A stretch of 64,000 nt of DNA from Beta vulgaris subsp. vulgaris (taxonomy: Eukaryota > Streptophyta > Magnoliopsida > Caryophyllales > Amaranthaceae). The notes below the pieces were generated by a model that saw only the letters and a list, made by a program, of their open reading frames with translations, searched no databases and was not told the DNA's origin. Shown in pieces: positions 12,718-24,699 of this stretch. Position numbers and translations under genes: made by a program. Every line of letters begins with the position of its first letter. Within the stretch, counting starts at the first letter, position 1. Where the stretch lies: positions 3,154,636-3,218,635 of the forward strand of contig NC_079210.1 in NCBI RefSeq assembly GCF_026745355.1. The letters are read 5' to 3'.

Positions 12718-13347
12718 AATTACAATCACTAAACTCACAGTTTGTAAGACGATCGAATATTGATTCAAGTGATTTTAACATTTGCATTTCTAGAAGATAG
12801 CAACACTCAACAAGTTGAATATGGTTTCGACTACTTCTTGGCATTAATCGGAATAACAATACCGAAGTAAATGAGGAAAACATTGGAGGAGATAAGCGGA
12901 CATTTTTGTCGAAAAATTAGATGAAATATGTAACCATGTGGTGATATTAAAATGAATTTATAGGTAGTTTTGGCAAAATAACTCTATGAATTGGATTTAT
13001 TCAAAGTGCATTTTATGAAATGATCTTTCTCAAATCAACCTACAAACCTCATCCCTATTACAACCAACCAACCTCTCATATACTTTATCTATTTTCTTAT
13101 AATACCTACATCATTTCCCTTTTCTAGAAGTTGCATAATATCTGCATCATTTCACCATCTTTAAACAAAAGTTTCCTAAAATCCTGCCAATCCGGACAAG
13201 AAATTGCTAATTCATCTCGAAAATGTACAAATTTTATACATCAAATAATATTTTCGTAAACAAAATATTACTGATATTTAATCGTAGGGATCAAATATCA
13301 ATACTAATAACATCCCGACATTCATTTACTTTTTCCGTTTCAATTTA
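12718..13347. other. Intergenic, nothing recognised
   Basis: AT-rich sequence between two MITE-like elements. No gene, RNA gene or clear repeat seen. Confidence 0.5.
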
Positions 13348-13709
13348 GGCTCCGTTTGGTAGGGTGTAAAATATTTTCCATGAAAATGAGTTTCCCTTTT
13401 CTTTTCATTTTCCGTTGTTTGGTTTAATAAGGGGTTTAAAACAAGATTTCCATAAATCATTTTCCTTTCAAAATGAAGGGAAAACACATTTTCCTCCCTC
13501 TTCCTTAGCAACCTTTTACTATCCTCTTATCCATCCTCTCCCTTCCCCTTCCATTTTTCTTTTCCCATAACTTTTTTTACATTGAACCAAACAAAGGAAA
13601 ATTAGCTTTGCATTTGAATTTTCTATTGTAAAATATTTTACATAAAAAATCATTTTACATAAAAAATCATTTTACATTGAAAATACTTTACATCCAATCA
13701 AACGGAGCC
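13348..13709. mobile_element. Tourist/PIF-Harbinger-like MITE, 362 bp
   Basis: The left end GGCTCCGTTTGGTAGGGTGT and the inverted right end (reverse complement GGCTCCGTTTGATTGGATGT) form a terminal inverted repeat with the TGTTTGG-like core of Tourist elements. It is flanked by TTA on the left and TAA on the right; Harbinger TSDs are TWA, so one base has diverged or the boundary is off by a base. The interior has inverted 'aaaatgattt'-type symmetry. Confidence 0.7.
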
Positions 13710-14007
13710 TAAATATAATTTTTTTTACATCTCCGACATAAACTGACGCTCCCTCCGTCGAGAGTCCAGACTAGTCTCAAGACTCTCAACTGCCATCTTT
13801 TAACAAACGATCCCTATTTTTTTCCGAGTTTGTCAATTTTCAGATCTGAATTTCTCGCCCAAGCCATTGTCTTGTCTGTAACTCTATATACTGTATAGTA
13901 CTACTTTCTTTCTTTCTCATCAACAGACAACAAACACTTTACACTCTCTCATCAATTCATCATCATCATCAATTTCATCATCTAAATTCTAAACAATGAA
14001 ATCTTAG

Positions 14008-16916
14008 ATGCACACAACAACAACAACAACAACAATGTCTTCCCCTCTCTCACCATCTTCTTCCCCTTTCAAACACACACACCCATCTTCTCTCTCCTCC
14101 ATTGACAACAACAACAACGACCCTCTCTCCTCATTCTCTTCTGACCCAATATTCTCTCTCTTCCTCTCACCATCTTTCTCCTCCACCCACTTCTCCTCTC
14201 AAGCTCTCTCCTCTGGCTCCGCCGCTTCCACCGCCGAACGTCTCCAAGACGCCATTCGTCTCCTCGAAACTCAACTCCGATCTCAAGTCTTAACCCACCA
14301 TGATCATCTCTTCTCTCAACTCTCCTCTCTTAACGACGCTGATTCCGCTCTTTCCCTCGTTCGATCTTCCGTTTTCTCTCTCCAATCCTCCGTTCGTCGT
14401 ATCCGATCTCAAATCACTGACCCAAATAACCTAATCAAATCACAAACCACTCAGCTAACTAATCTCCACTCTACTTCTCACCTTCTTCAGTCCTCTGTTA
14501 AGCTTCTTCGTTTAATTAACAAACTCAGGAGTCTTATGTGTGTTGATGATAATAATAATACAGGTGAAGAATTGTTGGACATTCTTAAGGCAGCTCAGCT
14601 GCATTGTGAGATTATGTGGATTTCGAATAGTAATGATCTTTCAGGTATAGAAGCTGTGGATGAGGAATTGAGGTGGGTTTCTGAGGCTGGTGCGAGGTTA
14701 AGGTCTGAAGGGATGAAGGTGTTGGAGAGAGGGTTGGAAGGGTTGAATCAAGCTGAGGTTGGAAGTGGGTTGCAGGTGTTTTATAATCTTGGAGAGCTTA
14801 GAGGGACTGTAGATGGGTTGGTTGTTAAGTATAAGACAATGGGGGTTAAGAGTATTGTTTCTGCTTTGGATATGAAGGCGATTTCGGCTGCTGTTTCGGC
14901 TGCTGGGTTTGGTGGGCCTGGGGGGATTCAGAGGAGTGGTACTCCTCAGATTGGAGGGAGTGGTAAAGCTAAAGACGCGCTTTGGCAGAGGATGAGTGGG
15001 TGTATGGATCAGTTGCATTCGATTATGGTTTCGGTTTGGTTGTTGCAGAGGGTTTTGTCTAAGAAGAGGGATCCTTTTACTCATGTTTTGCTGCTGGATG
15101 AGGTCATTCAGGTGTGTTTGCTGAATGACTGTTTGTTTGTTTCTTTTGAGAATGATAATCTTTGTTATTATAGGCTTCACATTTGTTTACTGTTTTATCT
15201 GTTCTTTTACGAACCGGCTTAATTCAATTAATGACTGTTATTATGATCATAAAATTGGGGATGCTGTCTTATGATCTGCATTTTAGGGAATTTTTACTTA
15301 TGCTAAGAAACAAGAGAGGAACTGCTGCATATGGTTTCTCATATCTACAATTCGAACGTCAAAGCACATACACTATGTTGTATGTACTATCATCATCTAA
15401 CACTGGTTGCTTTATGCAAATGGAAACAGCATCAGAGCTGTGAAAATGCAGTTTGATTTTGTCAATTGCAATGTCTATCGAGGATGCCAAAGCTCTATCA
15501 CAGAGCTTTTTTTTACGAAAAGTTATCTTATTCTTCAAAATCTAGTATCTTGATTCGCTAGAGCTAGTACAGTACAGAGGAAGATCTTGGAGATCTATGC
15601 AAACCATTGTTGGTCTATACTCTACACTCTATATTGAATTTGAAAAAAAAAAAAATGATTTGCCTGGGTGTAGCTGAAATTCTGAGCAGAGCGATTCATA
15701 TGAGATAAGAATATTATTATAGCCCATTGTCTGAGTTGGATTATGCAGATAAGAGTTAAACTATTTGTTCCATTTAGACTCAGAGTGGCTCTACTCTTTC
15801 ACAGTCATCAATTCTCTTATTCTATTATGATTATATTCGATAAGGTTGACTATATCGGACTTTAAAGAGTATACCTAGACTAATCAGTGATCACAGAACT
15901 TTAGATCCTTAATTTACTTGGTAAAATGTTTGTCTATGGTACTTTGATTGGGGTATTCTTAGGTTTTGCTTGTATTTGTAGGTAAAGTCAGGATGTAGTC
16001 GATGAATACTGGGACAGAAATGGAGTGCGGGATGTTTGGTGCCAAGTCTTTTCATTTTGGTCAGAAAGTTTGACATGAAAAGACTTGGCATCACTGTAAG
16101 TATATCTTTTGAGAAGTTTGCCTTGTCTTTGGAGTTGTGAACTTGTGATACAGGGCATATTGAGATGGCTACTTATCTTATGAATGGCTTGTTTGGAGTG
16201 GTTGGAATATGTTTCCATTTGGCTTTCATATCATTACATTAATAGGTCTGTTATGTAAAGTGTGGAAGAAATAAGGGAAGGAAACTTCCTTGGTTAGCTG
16301 TTCTATGAGTGTTAATGTCCAAGAGTATGGCTCTACTGTGTGAGTTTCGAGCTGTCCATGTTCAAGCCAAATTCACTATTTTTTGGTCTTAAATTATAAT
16401 AGCATGAATAATGAGACCTTTTTTATCGTGCATTTGTTAACAACTGTTGTGTCTTGGATTGAAGTGCAATGGATATGGCTTCTTTGCCATTGCAAAGGTG
16501 AATTGCTAGATGGCATAAGAAAGAGGGGTACTTAACAGATTGGTATAGAAAAATAGCTACAACATCATATCAGCCTAAATTTTTGCTGGATTTAAGTTCT
16601 TTTTGATACTGGAACAGTATCACACTACTTTGAACCTCATCTATATTCCTTTCCTCCTCTTTTTTCTTCTATATGACATAGCAACTTAAAATAGTGATAA
16701 TGTGTTTTTAGAAGAGAAGGGGTGGAAAGAGGAGGTTACCATTATGTGTTGATATGATGTTGGAATTCAAGACATGAAAAACCTTAAAATTCTGCACAGA
16801 TTTAGACTTCATGATGTCAGAGTTTTTTTCTTTTTATAAAACCAATCTGTTAAAGAGCCTCTATATAATATATCAATATATCTTTTTCTTATAGTACGAC
16901 TCTGTCAAAACCCCTC

Positions 16917-16947
<31 letters not shown>

Positions 16948-19853
16948 TTAAAAAAAACAATCCAGTTCTTTGGCCGTTATCTAGAAGGAAAGGCTTCATA
17001 TATCTGGTCCCCATACTTCTCATTGGGCTTGAGTGTCTTAAGGGGAAATTTGGGGGTAATGTACTAATGTTAGTGTCCATGCTGTTAGTTATGCGTCCAC
17101 AGGCTTTGCAAGCTAGAGTAGTGCACCTATCATCCATTTGGTGCTAATCTGAACTTTTCTAAGGAGTTTTTCTTAGTGGTGTGAAGTATGATAGACAATG
17201 GACATTTAGTACTTTTATTGATTTTCTTGAGAACTCCTTCTTTTCTACCCATTTGTAAAATTATCAATAATGATTTTTTTATACAATTCTATTTTAGCTG
17301 CTTTGGCAACTTTTATAAGTTTGGCGGTTACATATGAGAAGCTTATAGATAATATACTAGGTATGAGGTGGAGACTGCAGTGTTGGGGACTTGGGGGGGT
17401 GTGAGGTGGCGACTGTAGTGTTGGGGCCTTGGGGGGTGGGGGAGAGTAATATGCTAATATATGGTATCCCTAGTGTAGGAACTTATAAAATGAAAGTGCT
17501 GTTATTTAAATTCCTGGCCAAATGTCGTGATATTGTGCTTGCTAAGTTGGTCTTGAATAAACCATATTTGTTCTTTTGGAAACCAGGCTTGTGTTTGATC
17601 CTCTCCTCAGCGTGCCATAAATGTTGTGGATTTACCGATTTAGTAGGCAAACACCTTGTTGAACAGATTACGATAGCCTATGCGTGGTTTTATTGTAAAA
17701 CCATTGAGTCAATTTTCTATCATAATAGATGGAATTTTTGATGCTTTTTCTTCTAGTGCTATCGAGTTGTAAATTTGCAGAAGCTTGATTTTTTTGTGGA
17801 GGCATCTTCCCCCAACCTACTCATTTCAAATTAGCATAATGGTGACGATTTGGTTTGTCCTTTCACCTTATAATATTTGTTTACTTTGTAGGAGGGTGAT
17901 TCAATCTTAACAGATCGAGTTTGGGAAGCATTTGTGAAGTCGTTTGCAAGTCAGATGAAATCTGCATTCACTGCCTCAAGCTTTGTGAAGGAAATATTTA
18001 CATTAGGCTACCCAAAACTTTATTCTATGATCGAGAATGTGTTAGAACGAGTATCACGTGAAACAGATGTGAAAGGGGTTTTACCAGCTATCAGTTCAGA
18101 AGGAAAGGAGCAAATGCGTGCTGCAATTGAGATTTTCCGAACAGCATTCTTGGCCCTATGTTTAAGTCGCCTCTCAGACCTTGTCAATAGTATATTGCCG
18201 GTTTCTAACCGTGGAAGTGTTCCCTCCAAGGAACACATATCAAGAATCATATTGCGTATCCAGGAAGAGATTGAAGCTGTTCAATTTGATGGACATTTGA
18301 CTCTTTTGGTCCTGCGAGAAGTCGGGAAAGTTTTGCTTCTCTTGGCTGAAAGAGCTGAATATCAGGTATGTTTAGTTAGTGTAATAATGCCAAAGTTGAA
18401 ATAAAGTCCTACAGTTGTGAAAGCATTCTACTTTCATGATTTGTTTCCCTTGTTAAATTTCCTTTTCCTGCTTATCAAGTAGCTCTTATGACCGTACAAC
18501 TTACAACAAGATTCCATGTCTTTAAAACTTCCAGCACCTGTTACTAAGAAAACACTTTCACATACCATACCAATCCTCTCAGTGAACTAGATAGTTTCCG
18601 GTTATTGGAAAATGGTTTTTGGAGAACAAGCATGTATATTGCTGCCTGTAAACTTGGAAACTAAAATGTCAGGCTTGCCAGTAACCAGTTGGCTATGTTC
18701 AAGTGACTAGGGGTATAATATAATATGCAATTTACCTGCTTGTTCTTTTCTGTTGAGCGTTCTCCAAATATCCTTTCTAAATATGACTGTCAATTTTAGT
18801 TTTGAGTCTTCCTTGGTGGTTTTTGGGTATTTCTTCTCATACGCATGTAATTTTTTTTTCTTTCTCTCATTTTTCTGCCCCATGCAAATTATTATTGTTC
18901 TTGAATTGCAGATATCAACTGGACCTGAAGCCAGGCAGATAACCGGTCCTGCAACTCCAGCTCAACTGAAGAACTTCATGTTGTGTCAGCATCTCCAAGA
19001 AATTCATACCCGCATATCCGCGTTGTTGTCAGGATTATCTCTTGAAGCATCAGAAGTCCTGTCTCCTTCACTAGGTGTTGTATATGGGGTGGCCTGTGAT
19101 TCAGTAGAATCCTTATTCCAAGCTATGTTGGATCGTCTTCAGTCATGCATCTTGCAAATTCACGAACACAACTTTGGCGTTATAGGCATGGATGCTGCCA
19201 TGGATAATAATGCTTCACCTTACATGGAGGAGTTGCAGAAATGCATTCTCCATTTCCGCAGCGAGTTCCTCTCAAGGTTGCTGCCTTCCTCCAAAACCGC
19301 TGCAGCAACTGGAACTGAATCAATATCCACCAAGCTCGCCCGCGGCATGGCGTCACGGGTCCTAATGTTCTTCATAAGGCATGCCTCTCTTGTGAGACCC
19401 CTTTCGGAGTCGGGTAAATTGCGGATGGCTCGGGATATGGCTGAGTTGGAATTAGCCGTGGGTCAGAATTTGTTCCCGGTGGAACAGCTTGGAGCTCCAT
19501 ATAGAGCCCTTCGAGCATTCCGTCCTGTTATCTTCTTGGATACTTCTCAACTCGAGGCATCGCCACTGCTTCAAGATCTGCGTCCTAGTACTATTCTTCA
19601 CCATCTCTATTCTCGAGGACCAGAAGAATTGCAGTCACCAATGCAGAGGAATAAACTCACACCTCTCCAGTATTCCTTGTGGTTGGATTCCCAAGGTGAG
19701 GATCAAATATGGAAGGGAATCAAAGCAACACTTGACGATTATGCCACGTTAGTGAGGTCTAGAGGGGACAAGGAGTTCGACCCTGTTTATCCCATAATGC
19801 TTAGAATAGGATCTTCCCTTTCAGAAAACTCGTCGCAATCAGAGAGGACTTAA
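14008..19853 (+). CDS. COG5: Conserved oligomeric Golgi complex subunit 5, 3 exons, 839 aa
   Basis: COG5 belongs to the lobe-B part of the octameric COG tether, which captures retrograde vesicles at the Golgi. Exons: 14008-15111, 17892-18365, 18912-19853, all joined in phase 0. After a low-complexity Thr/Ser-rich start, the conserved N-terminal helical region begins SDPIFSLFLSPSFSS and continues AAERLQDAIRLLE-like; an AST form is seen here (SAASTAERLQDAIRLLE). Later conserved blocks include QRMSGCMDQLHSIMVSVWLL, DRVWEAFVKSFASQMKSAF and LTPLQYSLWLDSQGEDQIW. Length matches the plant family (about 830 aa). It is a soluble peripheral protein with no signal peptide or membrane span. The start could be M1 (14008) or M10 (MSSPLSP, 14035); the nearer upstream ATG at 13996 runs into a stop. 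Intron 1 is 2.8 kb and contains a 29-base C run. Confidence 0.95.
16919..16947. repeat. Homopolymer C29
   Basis: Twenty-nine consecutive C residues, followed within a few bases by an A run. The exact length is likely to be unreliable in any assembly. Confidence 0.9.
17365..17440 (+). repeat. G-rich 38-bp tandem repeat (2 copies)
   Basis: 'gaggtggagactgcagtgtt' at 17365 recurs at 17403 as 'gaggtggcgactgtagtgtt'. Each copy carries GGGG and a longer G run, giving at least four closely spaced G tracts on the transcribed sense strand. The sequence could form a G-quadruplex in the intron RNA. Confidence 0.75.
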
Positions 19854-21740
19854 ATTTTTTATGGGCAGCTGTCAACAGCTGCAGACTATATGTTCTACAA
19901 ACTCAAGTGCCCTTCTACCGGATTGATTGCCTAGTTAGGAATACTTTGGTTGGGCAAATTCTGCCAAAAGGATATAATGGGTCTCTCTCAACTTCGGAGC
20001 AGGAAACGACGTGCTTTGTCACTGAATGTGTACTTTTTTGTAAGTCGTGATTCATTGTAGGCTCATTGTGTCAGTACAAATACAATGCTGTTCATATACC
20101 CAGTACTTGAGACTGTCCATTCAACATTTTCTGCCTTGTGGTTCTTCTGTGTTTGTTATACATCCATACTATATTATATATACTACTTACTAATGTAGTG
20201 ATTCTTGGATTTTTGAGATAGCTGCTCATTTTGCTACGTTAGCAAGCTGTTGCCCACTTTTATGCGCTATATATTGGTGTCTTAAGACTTTGTAAATTAG
20301 AGCACTGAGAAAAATATTTTGCAACACTGAAACGATCTAGAATGTGAAAAGAACCGTGGGACTGGAGTAATTATTGCAACCTTTGAATCAAAGGGCTGTT
20401 TTTTTCTTCTCTTTCAAATTTGATCATTAAGGGAACAAAACTGAAGCCAAAAGGTAGAAAAAAAACAGTTACTTTGTCTTTATCTCGAAATTCTTGCAAC
20501 TAAACCCTTTAGCATCCAGTTTTTGAAGAATATACAGGGTAAACAAGCAAGATTTTCAAATAAAATATTTAAAAACTTGATATTAGATTTGTTTGTTTAC
20601 ATTATCTATCATCTTCCTAAATCGCATGCTAAAGTATTGGTTGTATATATCATCAAACTGAAGAAGTATGCTACTCCGTGCTAGGGGTTGAAAATATGAG
20701 CTCCTTATACTAATACTATTCCATTTCCACGAGAAAGAAAGCATCAATGCGAAAGGGCAAGCCATTAGTGATTAATCCAATGTAAAGCTCTATAATCCCC
20801 CCCTCCCCTCAAAAAAAAAAAAAAGCTCTATAATTTTTTTGGTAGTAAGACGGGGAGATTGATACATCTATTCACCGGTACAAGAAAAAATTACAGTATT
20901 ATGAATAATTTTTTTTATTATACAAATAAGCTTTTTATCTGCTTTCACATACATTAACGTATACTACCTTTGTTTTTTTTGTTGACCCGTTTTCCTTGGG
21001 CACACATGCCAATGCACTATTTAAAACATTCATATTTCTAATTATCAATAAGCAAAAATTACAAAAAATTAATATTATGAAAATATACATTGAGACGAAT
21101 CTAACAAGATCTCACATAACTATATTTCTCCTTAAGTACAAATTACAAAAAAATCATCAAAATTACACATGTGAATAATGTCAAATATCAAAATGGATCA
21201 TCTAAAAAAAATTATATAATGTTAATATCATAGATGTGAAATAAATACCATCCCTAATCCCCTACACCAATTTGGTAAAAGTGGGCTTTAACTTGAGTTG
21301 CAAACTTGCAACGTCAAGTACACGCGGACATGCGACAACACGAGCGAAATATGACCGTTGGAAAAATCTAATGCACCTCTCTTTCCTTTTTCACATAAAT
21401 CACTAAATTACATTTTCTTAATCCAACCCACTAATACAAAACCTCCCACACTCCTCCACCATCATCAAATCGAATCACATACACAAAACCCAAAATTAGA
21501 AAGCTGAAGAATTACAAAAAAAAATAAAAACCCCAAAAATTCTATTTTCTCTCTCCTCTTTCTTCCATAAGAGTAGGGTGTGTTTGGTTTCCAGAATAAC
21601 GAATCCAAAGAATGAAACTTTTTTATTAATCAGAAATGATGTGACATTGAAAACAAAAAAAAGGAACGGTCCATACATAATTTCAATAACAGCATATTCT
21701 TCAAGATCAATATCACTTTTACAGTGAATATTTATTGATA
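19854..21740. other. Intergenic: COG5 3' end and lipase-like gene promoter/5' UTR
   Basis: COG5 3' UTR probably runs to about 20100-20300. The stretch 20580-21300 is AT-rich with no gene. 21360-21740 is probably the promoter and leader of the following gene, with AT-rich sequence and 'ctctctcctctttc' near 21550. No RNA gene seen. Confidence 0.5.
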
Positions 21741-24699
21741 ATGGCAGAAGAAGTTGAAGGAAATCTCCAAGAAATGGCAGCAACAACTATACAAATGATG
21801 GAAGGAAGTAATGTAGAAGCTCATCCTTATGCATTTCATGTTTCTGGCCCACGTAATCTTTCTTCTCCTAATTGGAGAGACATTATTAGTTCTACATGGT
21901 AAGTTTCCGAAACCCCAACTGTTTTCGTGCTACAAATGTTTTTTTAAGTACCCAATTGATGATATGAAGTCATACGACATCTACAGTAAAGATCAAAATT
22001 GATATATGATTAAACCGTTTTTTTTAATGTTTTCGTTTCTGAAACCCCAACTGTTTCCGTGCTACAAATGTTTTTTTTAAGTACCCAATTGATGATATGA
22101 AGTCATACGACATCTACAGTATAGATCAAAATTGATATATGGCGTCTACCGTGTATATGATTTGCTTGGCTTATGGGAATTTGTTGGTTGATGTTTTAAT
22201 CTAATTACGTTGATGGGTGCTATGTGAAGCAGTTAATTTTAATGGGATATGGTTGCCTTATTTGGTTGTTGCAACTTGCAAGTATATCCTAAAATTCATA
22301 ATCTAATGGTGTCCTTTTAAGATCTGATGTGTTACAAACTTGCATGATTAAAAAAAATGGAAAGTTTTTCAATATCTTAAGAAGATTTGAGAATTGCTTA
22401 ATTTCTCTATTAAAGTAAGGGTTGCTTGTAACCAAGGATGTTTTGGCGTAGTGGTTAGATTGAGGTGCTGTGAATGATAGGTTATAGGTTGGAAACCCCC
22501 TTGCCTTCTTTGTATTGCCTTCGTGGCTCATATGGATAAAAAAAAAAAAAGTAAGGGTTGCTTGTTAGTATGAGTAGTGATTAATAATTTGATGTTGGAT
22601 CCAGGTAAGTTAACTCTTTTTTAGGTTATTTGCATCCAGAAGTTTCTATATAAAATTGTTGGCTGTTGCAGAATTATCCTTCTATTTTTAGGACATACAG
22701 TATGTTGGAACTTGTCAATTCTTCTGTAGATCTGTAGATGTCTAATGTAACCATTTCAAGTGTCCTGTACCTTGAATCATTATGAGTATATTCGACCGAG
22801 ATTTGTTGCTTTAGCATTCATCACACAATTTAGAGATTAGAGAACTTAAGGTTTGAAATTGGTACAATCAGGATCAATTTGTACACACTTACAGTTTAGA
22901 GTTCAGACTCGTACAAGATGTCTTGTGCTATGTTGTTCGGACTCTTCATTTCACCTCAAGTACCCGTGTCGGTTCCTCGACACTCGGACATGGGTGGGAC
23001 ACTTGGACACTTTGTTTTGGACTAAAAAATAGCCGAGTCGGACACTTGGACACGTATCCGTTCCGAGTCTGAGCAACATAGGTCTTGTGGACCGAAATTG
23101 AAGCTTTGTTTCCTAAGTGCAGATGAAAGAATCATGTGGTTATGCACATACTTAAGGTAAAAGTAAAGCGAAGGCTTTGTTTGGTTGGACGGATTGCATT
23201 TTCAATGCAATGGGAAATGATTTTCCAAGGAAAAACACAGCACAAGTGTAATTAGTTTTCTTTTGTTTGTTTTTTACAAGGAGTTGTAGAGAGAAGAAAA
23301 AATAAAAGAAAAAGTGGGGAGAGGTTGGATAGTAGAAGAAATGAGAAGGTAAGGATAATTTGGCATTACTCCCTTAAGAAAGGAAAATGTGATATTCCTT
23401 GGGGAAACTATATCCTACCCTTGAGAAAACTATTCTTCAACCTCTACAAACCAAACTAAGGAAAATGGGAAAACCAATTTTCAAGAAAATGTGTTCCGTC
23501 CAACCAAACACTCTCATAGTGAAAGAACAATGAATTAGCTATCCTGGATGTATTTACAGCAAAACTATTTTTATAATTTTTCTCCTCCTTTGACAATGAA
23601 TTATGTTGCTGGTGTGTCTCTTGTGCAATCAGCTAAATTTACAACTATTTGTCCATGGCATAACAATATTATTATTCTCTAAAAACCCATTGATATGGAA
23701 ATATGCAGGAAAGATGGCAATTACAAAAGAACAGTCATGGCCTGTTTCATTCAAGCTGCTTACCTGCTAGAGCTTGACAGGCAAGAAAACAGAACAGCCG
23801 AAAATGCTTTAGCTCCAAAGTGGTGGTTGCCTTTCAAGTACAAGCTAACTAAGACCTTAATTGACGAGAGAGATGGATCCATATTCGGAGCAATACTTGA
23901 ATGGGACCGCTCTGCAGCTTTGGCAGACTTCATTCTTATTCGACCAAGTGGGGCCCCAAAGGCCGTTTTAGCTCTAAGAGGAACACTTCTCAAGAGCGTG
24001 ACAATCCGAAGGGACTTAACTGATGACCTTCGTTTCCTTGCTTGGGAAAGTTTGAAGGGTTCAGTAAGATTTAAAGTAGCTTTTGATGCACTCAAATCGA
24101 TTGCAGACAAGTATGGAAGCGGCAATGTCTCCATTGTCGGTCATTCATTAGGTGCCGGGTTTGCCCTTCAAGTCGGAAAGACACTAGCTAAAGAGGGAAT
24201 ATATGTAGAGGCTCACTTATTCAATCCTCCTTCGGTTTCCCTAGCCATGAGCCTCAAGAATCTTGGAGAGAAGGCTGTTTTTGGTTGGAAGAGAATTAGG
24301 TCAATGCTTCCTTCAGGGAGTGAAATCCAGACCATATCAGATGATCAGAACAACGCGGCAAATGTAGCATTGAAAAAGTGGGTTCCACACTTGTACGTGA
24401 ATAACAGCGACTATGTATGCTGCTATTATGCTGATCCAACCGGGAAAGGTGAAGAAATCCATAGTGGGAGTAAGGAGAATGTGGCTCCAGTTAGTAATGC
24501 TGCTAGTGCTGCCGCGAAGCTCTTTGTATTGTCTAAGGGAAATCAGAAGTTTCTTGATGCTCACAAGTTGGAGCAATGGTGGGCTGATGATTTGGAACTC
24601 CAAACTGTTATCAACAATAGTAAGCTGATCAGCAGACAACTCAAATCTTTATATCAACTCCCAGCATCACAGCAGGCACCAGCAGTAAAGCCAAGATAG
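21741..24699 (+). CDS. Class-3-lipase-like alpha/beta hydrolase (At4g10955 type), 2 exons, 382 aa
   Basis: Exons 21741-21898 and 23709-24699. The splice joins STW|K within NWRDIISSTWKDGNYKRTV, the conserved plant motif, so the ATG at 21741 (MAEEVEGN) is well supported rather than the internal ATG at 23695. The nucleophile elbow GHSLGAGFAL is at residues 197-206 with Ser199 as predicted nucleophile. The region around RPSGAPKAVLALRGT and the VEAHLFNPPS strand fit the class 3 lipase fold. No signal peptide or membrane span is evident, so it is probably cytosolic. Annotated relatives are called 'GDSL esterase/lipase At4g10955', but the motif is GHSLG, not GDSL; the substrate is not known. The 1.8-kb intron contains a 132-bp tandem duplication and two MITEs. 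Confidence 0.9.
21909..22145. repeat. 132-bp-period tandem duplication in lipase-like gene intron
   Basis: 'gaaaccccaactgttttcgt' at 21909 recurs at 22041 as 'gaaaccccaactgtttccgt'. Both copies continue for about 100 bp to 'gatcaaaattgatatatg' with a few differences. Confidence 0.9.
22928..23081. mobile_element. hAT-like MITE, 154 bp, with perfect 8-bp TSD
   Basis: The terminal inverted repeat is CTATGTTGTTCGGACTC on the left; the right end reads CTATGTTGCTCAGACTC as reverse complement. It is flanked by gtcttgtg on both sides (22920-22927 and 23082-23089). It lies inside intron 1 of the lipase-like gene. Confidence 0.88.
23173..23513. mobile_element. Tourist-like MITE, about 341 bp
   Basis: The left end GGCTTTGTTTGGTTGGACGG mirrors the right end (reverse complement GAGTGTTTGGTTGGACGG). 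No clear TSD was found, so exact ends and superfamily (PIF/Harbinger most likely from the TTTGTTTGG core) are tentative. It is also in the lipase-like gene intron, 91 bp after the hAT-like MITE. Confidence 0.7.

Larger units (their letters stand above)
15112..17891 (+). other. COG5 intron 1 (2780 bp)
   Basis: The donor cag|gtgtgt follows LLDEVIQ and the acceptor tttgtag precedes EGDSILTDRVWEAF. Apart from a poly-C tract (16919-16947) and a G-rich tandem repeat (17365-17440), no internal feature was recognised. Confidence 0.85.

Noticed and set aside
12201..12719. 172-codon open frame
   Set aside because: Spans the hAT-like element 12369-12717; its residues follow the ggatcgga word composition and match no family.
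14698..15180. 160-codon minus-strand frame opposite COG5 exon 1
   Set aside because: Shadow of the COG5 coding strand.
23695..23708. ATG at 23695 as the start of the lipase-like protein
   Set aside because: It lies in the intron's last bases. Splicing 21898 to 23709 restores the conserved NWRDIISSTWKDGNYKRTV, so the true start is 21741.
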